A program made the position numbers and the translations under genes. From positions 17,378,501 to 17,442,500 of the forward strand of contig NC_088928.1 in assembly GCF_038396675.1 (NCBI RefSeq): DNA of 64,000 bases. The letters are read 5' to 3'. Positions 62,289 through 64,000 of this stretch are shown here, piece by piece (the stretch's first letter is position 1; every line of letters starts with the position of its first letter). The DNA comes from Hydra vulgaris. Taxonomy: Eukaryota > Cnidaria > Hydrozoa > Anthoathecata > Hydridae. The notes under the pieces were generated by a model. That model did no database searches. It saw nothing but the letters and a program-made list of their open reading frames with translations, and had not been told where the DNA came from.

Positions 62289-62856
62289 AAATGGATCTGT
62301 GGGGGATGCATGCGGTTTGATCTTCTTTGATGATTGACGGCAGTATATTTGCTAGACGGTTTGAGATTATTTTGGTAAGTATTTTGTAGTCGGTGTTGAG
62401 AAGTGATCACCAGTTTGAGATATCGGCTTTATCCCCTTTTTTATAGATTTTTTATAGGCAAATTATTATGGCTTGTTTTTGGGTTTCTGACATTTCGTTT
62501 TTCTGAATAATATCGTTTAAGAATTTAACTAAACTTTCTCCTAAAATATTAATGTTAGATTTATAAAATTCCGCGGTTAGCTCATCTTTGCCGAGTGATT
62601 TGTTGTTTTTCATTGTTTTTATTGCATTTTTGACTTCGGCTAAATCAATCGGTTTATCTAGTGAATGTTTTTGTTGTTTGGAAATTTGTTTTATGTCTGT
62701 ATTTTCAAGTAAATGTTTTTGCAGCGTGACATCGTTTTTGCAGTTTTTATAAAGGTTTTTGTAAAATATTTCAAAAGTTTTAGTGATATCAGCTGTGTTA
62801 TTTTTTTCGTTTCCGTTCTTATCTTTGATAATAATGATTACTTGTTTAGATATTTA
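62289..62856 (-). pseudogene. LINE B ORF2, 5'-truncated pre-RT and RT start
   Basis: On the minus strand it matches LINE F 22020-21460: the linker before the RT, VKNAIKTMKNNKSLGKD, and the NWRPI-type block, with small deletions (for example near 62408). Homology ends abruptly near 62856, so the insertion was 5'-truncated there. Confidence 0.8.
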
Positions 62857-62904
62857 TAAAATTATTATATAGACACATCTGCAACCACTAAAACATTATA
62901 TATT

Positions 62905-62975
62905 AGGTATTGTAGTTTATTCTCCTCCAGTTAGTTGCCATACAGAGACCACCATACCAAGGCATAGACAAAGAA
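62905..62975 (-). mobile_element. Truncated short-retroposon 3' end
   Basis: Complement of GAGAATAAACTACAATACC with the CTC/GAG-bracketed hairpin partly degraded, followed by the GGTATGGTGGTCTC block found in short retroposon 1. Only about 70 bp remain between LINE B and LINE G. Confidence 0.7.
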
Positions 62976-64000
62976 GGAATAATCTTTGAATAGAGGGTTT
63001 ATCGGAAAATGAAAATGAAAGTTGGGATGACACCGAACTAAAGGTATTAAATATTTTTGAAAAAAAACTTAATTTAAAAGGAATTGCGATTGAGCGAGCA
63101 CACAGGTCAGGAAAAATTGAAGCAGGTAGACCAAAATCAATAGTAATGAAACTGTTAAATTACAAAGATAAAGTAAAAGTTTTATAAAGTGCGAGTAAAC
63201 TAAAAGGATCGGGAATATATATCAATGAGGATTATTCATCGGAAACTGCATCTATCAGGAAAAAACTATTCGAGCAGATGAAGATACATAGGAAAAATGG
63301 TATGTTTTTGGTTGTAATTTACGATAAATTGATAGTAAAAGAATTCAGGAAGTTACCTCCTAAACTTTAATTATTTTATTTTATACTTTAAATATTTTGT
63401 TAGTATAACCTTTCTTGTTATTATGGAAGGTATAAATTTTTGTGAATTAAGCTTTAGGGCATTCCAGACAAATAAAAATATACTTTTAGAGAATCATTCA
63501 GATCCAGACGTTAATTTTTTTAACACTGATGAAATAATTAGCAACATATGCCCTTCTTATTATAATTCCGACATTTCTAATCTTTCTGCTGATATAGATA
63601 TTAATGAGTTCTCTATTTTACACCTTAATATTAGGAGCTTTCAAAAAAAAATTTGATAATTTTAAAGATTTTTTATATAGTGCTGAAATTAATTTTTAAA
63701 TTATTTGTCTCACAGAGACCTTGTGTCGAGATAAACAAGTTGAAAAAGATTCAAATTTTCAACTACAAAACTATAAAGTTATTCATCAAGTAAGAAATTC
63801 TGAGACATTAGGTGGAGGAGTATGTATTTTTGTCCGCAACTCTTTAAATTTTAAACCGCTAACCGAATTTAGTGCAATTAGTAATGATTGGGAATCATTA
63901 ACGATTGAAGTTATAAATAAAATCACTAAAAACATCATTGTACATGTTGTGTACAGACCGCCATCTGGCAATAACAAATTTTTTGAAAAACACTTTAAAA
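62976..64000 (+). pseudogene. LINE G: CR1/Jockey-like ORF1 end and ORF2 start (window edge)
   Basis: 62976-63370 encodes the ORF1 RRM and C-terminal part: IEGLSENENESWDDTELKVL, IAIERAHRSGKIEAGRPKSI, GIYINEDYSSETASIRKKLF, ending at a TAA near 63368; TGA and TAA codons interrupt it. ORF2 starts MEGINFCELSFRAFQTNK at 63423 and has FSILHLNIRSFQKK, CLTETLCRDKQ, GGGVCIFVRNSLNF and VVYRPPSGNNK. A one-base loss in an A-run near 63650 and a TAA near 63697 break it. The rest lies beyond the window. Same clade as LINE C and D. Confidence 0.85.

Overview
The window is eukaryotic, very AT-rich and almost entirely made of transposable elements in many stages of decay. I find no intact host gene, no rRNA or tRNA gene, no CRISPR array and no bacterial-type operon. 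The mix of families (Tx1-like and CR1/Jockey-like LINEs; hAT, P-type, pogo/Tigger, Tc1/mariner and piggyBac DNA transposons; long (TA)n tracts) fits a cnidarian genome such as Hydra. That assignment is an inference from composition and element repertoire; no species marker is present.

Layout, left to right. 0.4-1.3 kb: E-box tandem repeat and a decayed DDE_Tnp_4-like transposase (-). 2.0-5.6 kb: dispersed repeat carrying a possible Ulp1-like protease remnant, split by a CR1-like reverse transcriptase (RT) fragment; an inverted second copy lies at 44.9-47.0 kb. 6.0-7.9 kb: nearly intact hAT-like transposase (+). 9.2-10.5 kb: MITE, 13-bp minisatellite and P-type transposase remnant (-). 11.1-12.5 kb: complete Tc1/mariner-type element with TA target duplication. 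13.8-18 kb: Tx1-like LINE 'A' (+), tail to tail with Tx1-like LINE 'F' (-, 18.9-24.4 kb), which carries a poly-A SINE-like insert. 24.4-24.8 kb: short retroposon. 26.7-29.7 kb: decayed zinc-finger protein and a DUF4371-type hAT (-). 30.0-33.15 kb: hAT element with probable target duplication and an internal Tigger-like MITE. 35.6-36.1 kb: CCGAAA-rich MITE. 36.7 kb: possible lone host exon. 38.8-40.3 kb: truncated CR1-like LINE 'E'. 40.3-43.2 kb: pogo/Tigger element. 43.3-44.2 kb: unassigned DDE-like transposase (-). 47.2-48.5 kb: LINE 'H' endonuclease fragment split by a MITE. 49.05-62.86 kb: Tx1-like LINE 'B' (-), interrupted by CR1-like LINE 'C' (itself split by a piggyBac element, itself holding a (TA)n tract) and by CR1-like LINE 'D'. 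63-64 kb: start of another CR1-like LINE 'G' (+), cut by the window end.

There is no pathway here. What the window offers is transposon natural history. Target duplications and empty-site comparisons between copies give exact insertion boundaries. Two LINE groups have recurrent 3' hairpins with compensatory changes. One of these hairpins is shared with short non-autonomous retroposons, which suggests shared retrotransposition machinery. At least seven near-perfect fold-back palindromes with 2-7 base loops occur, one of them polarised by an unmutated homologous copy. They point to template-switch mutation, or less likely to an assembly artefact.
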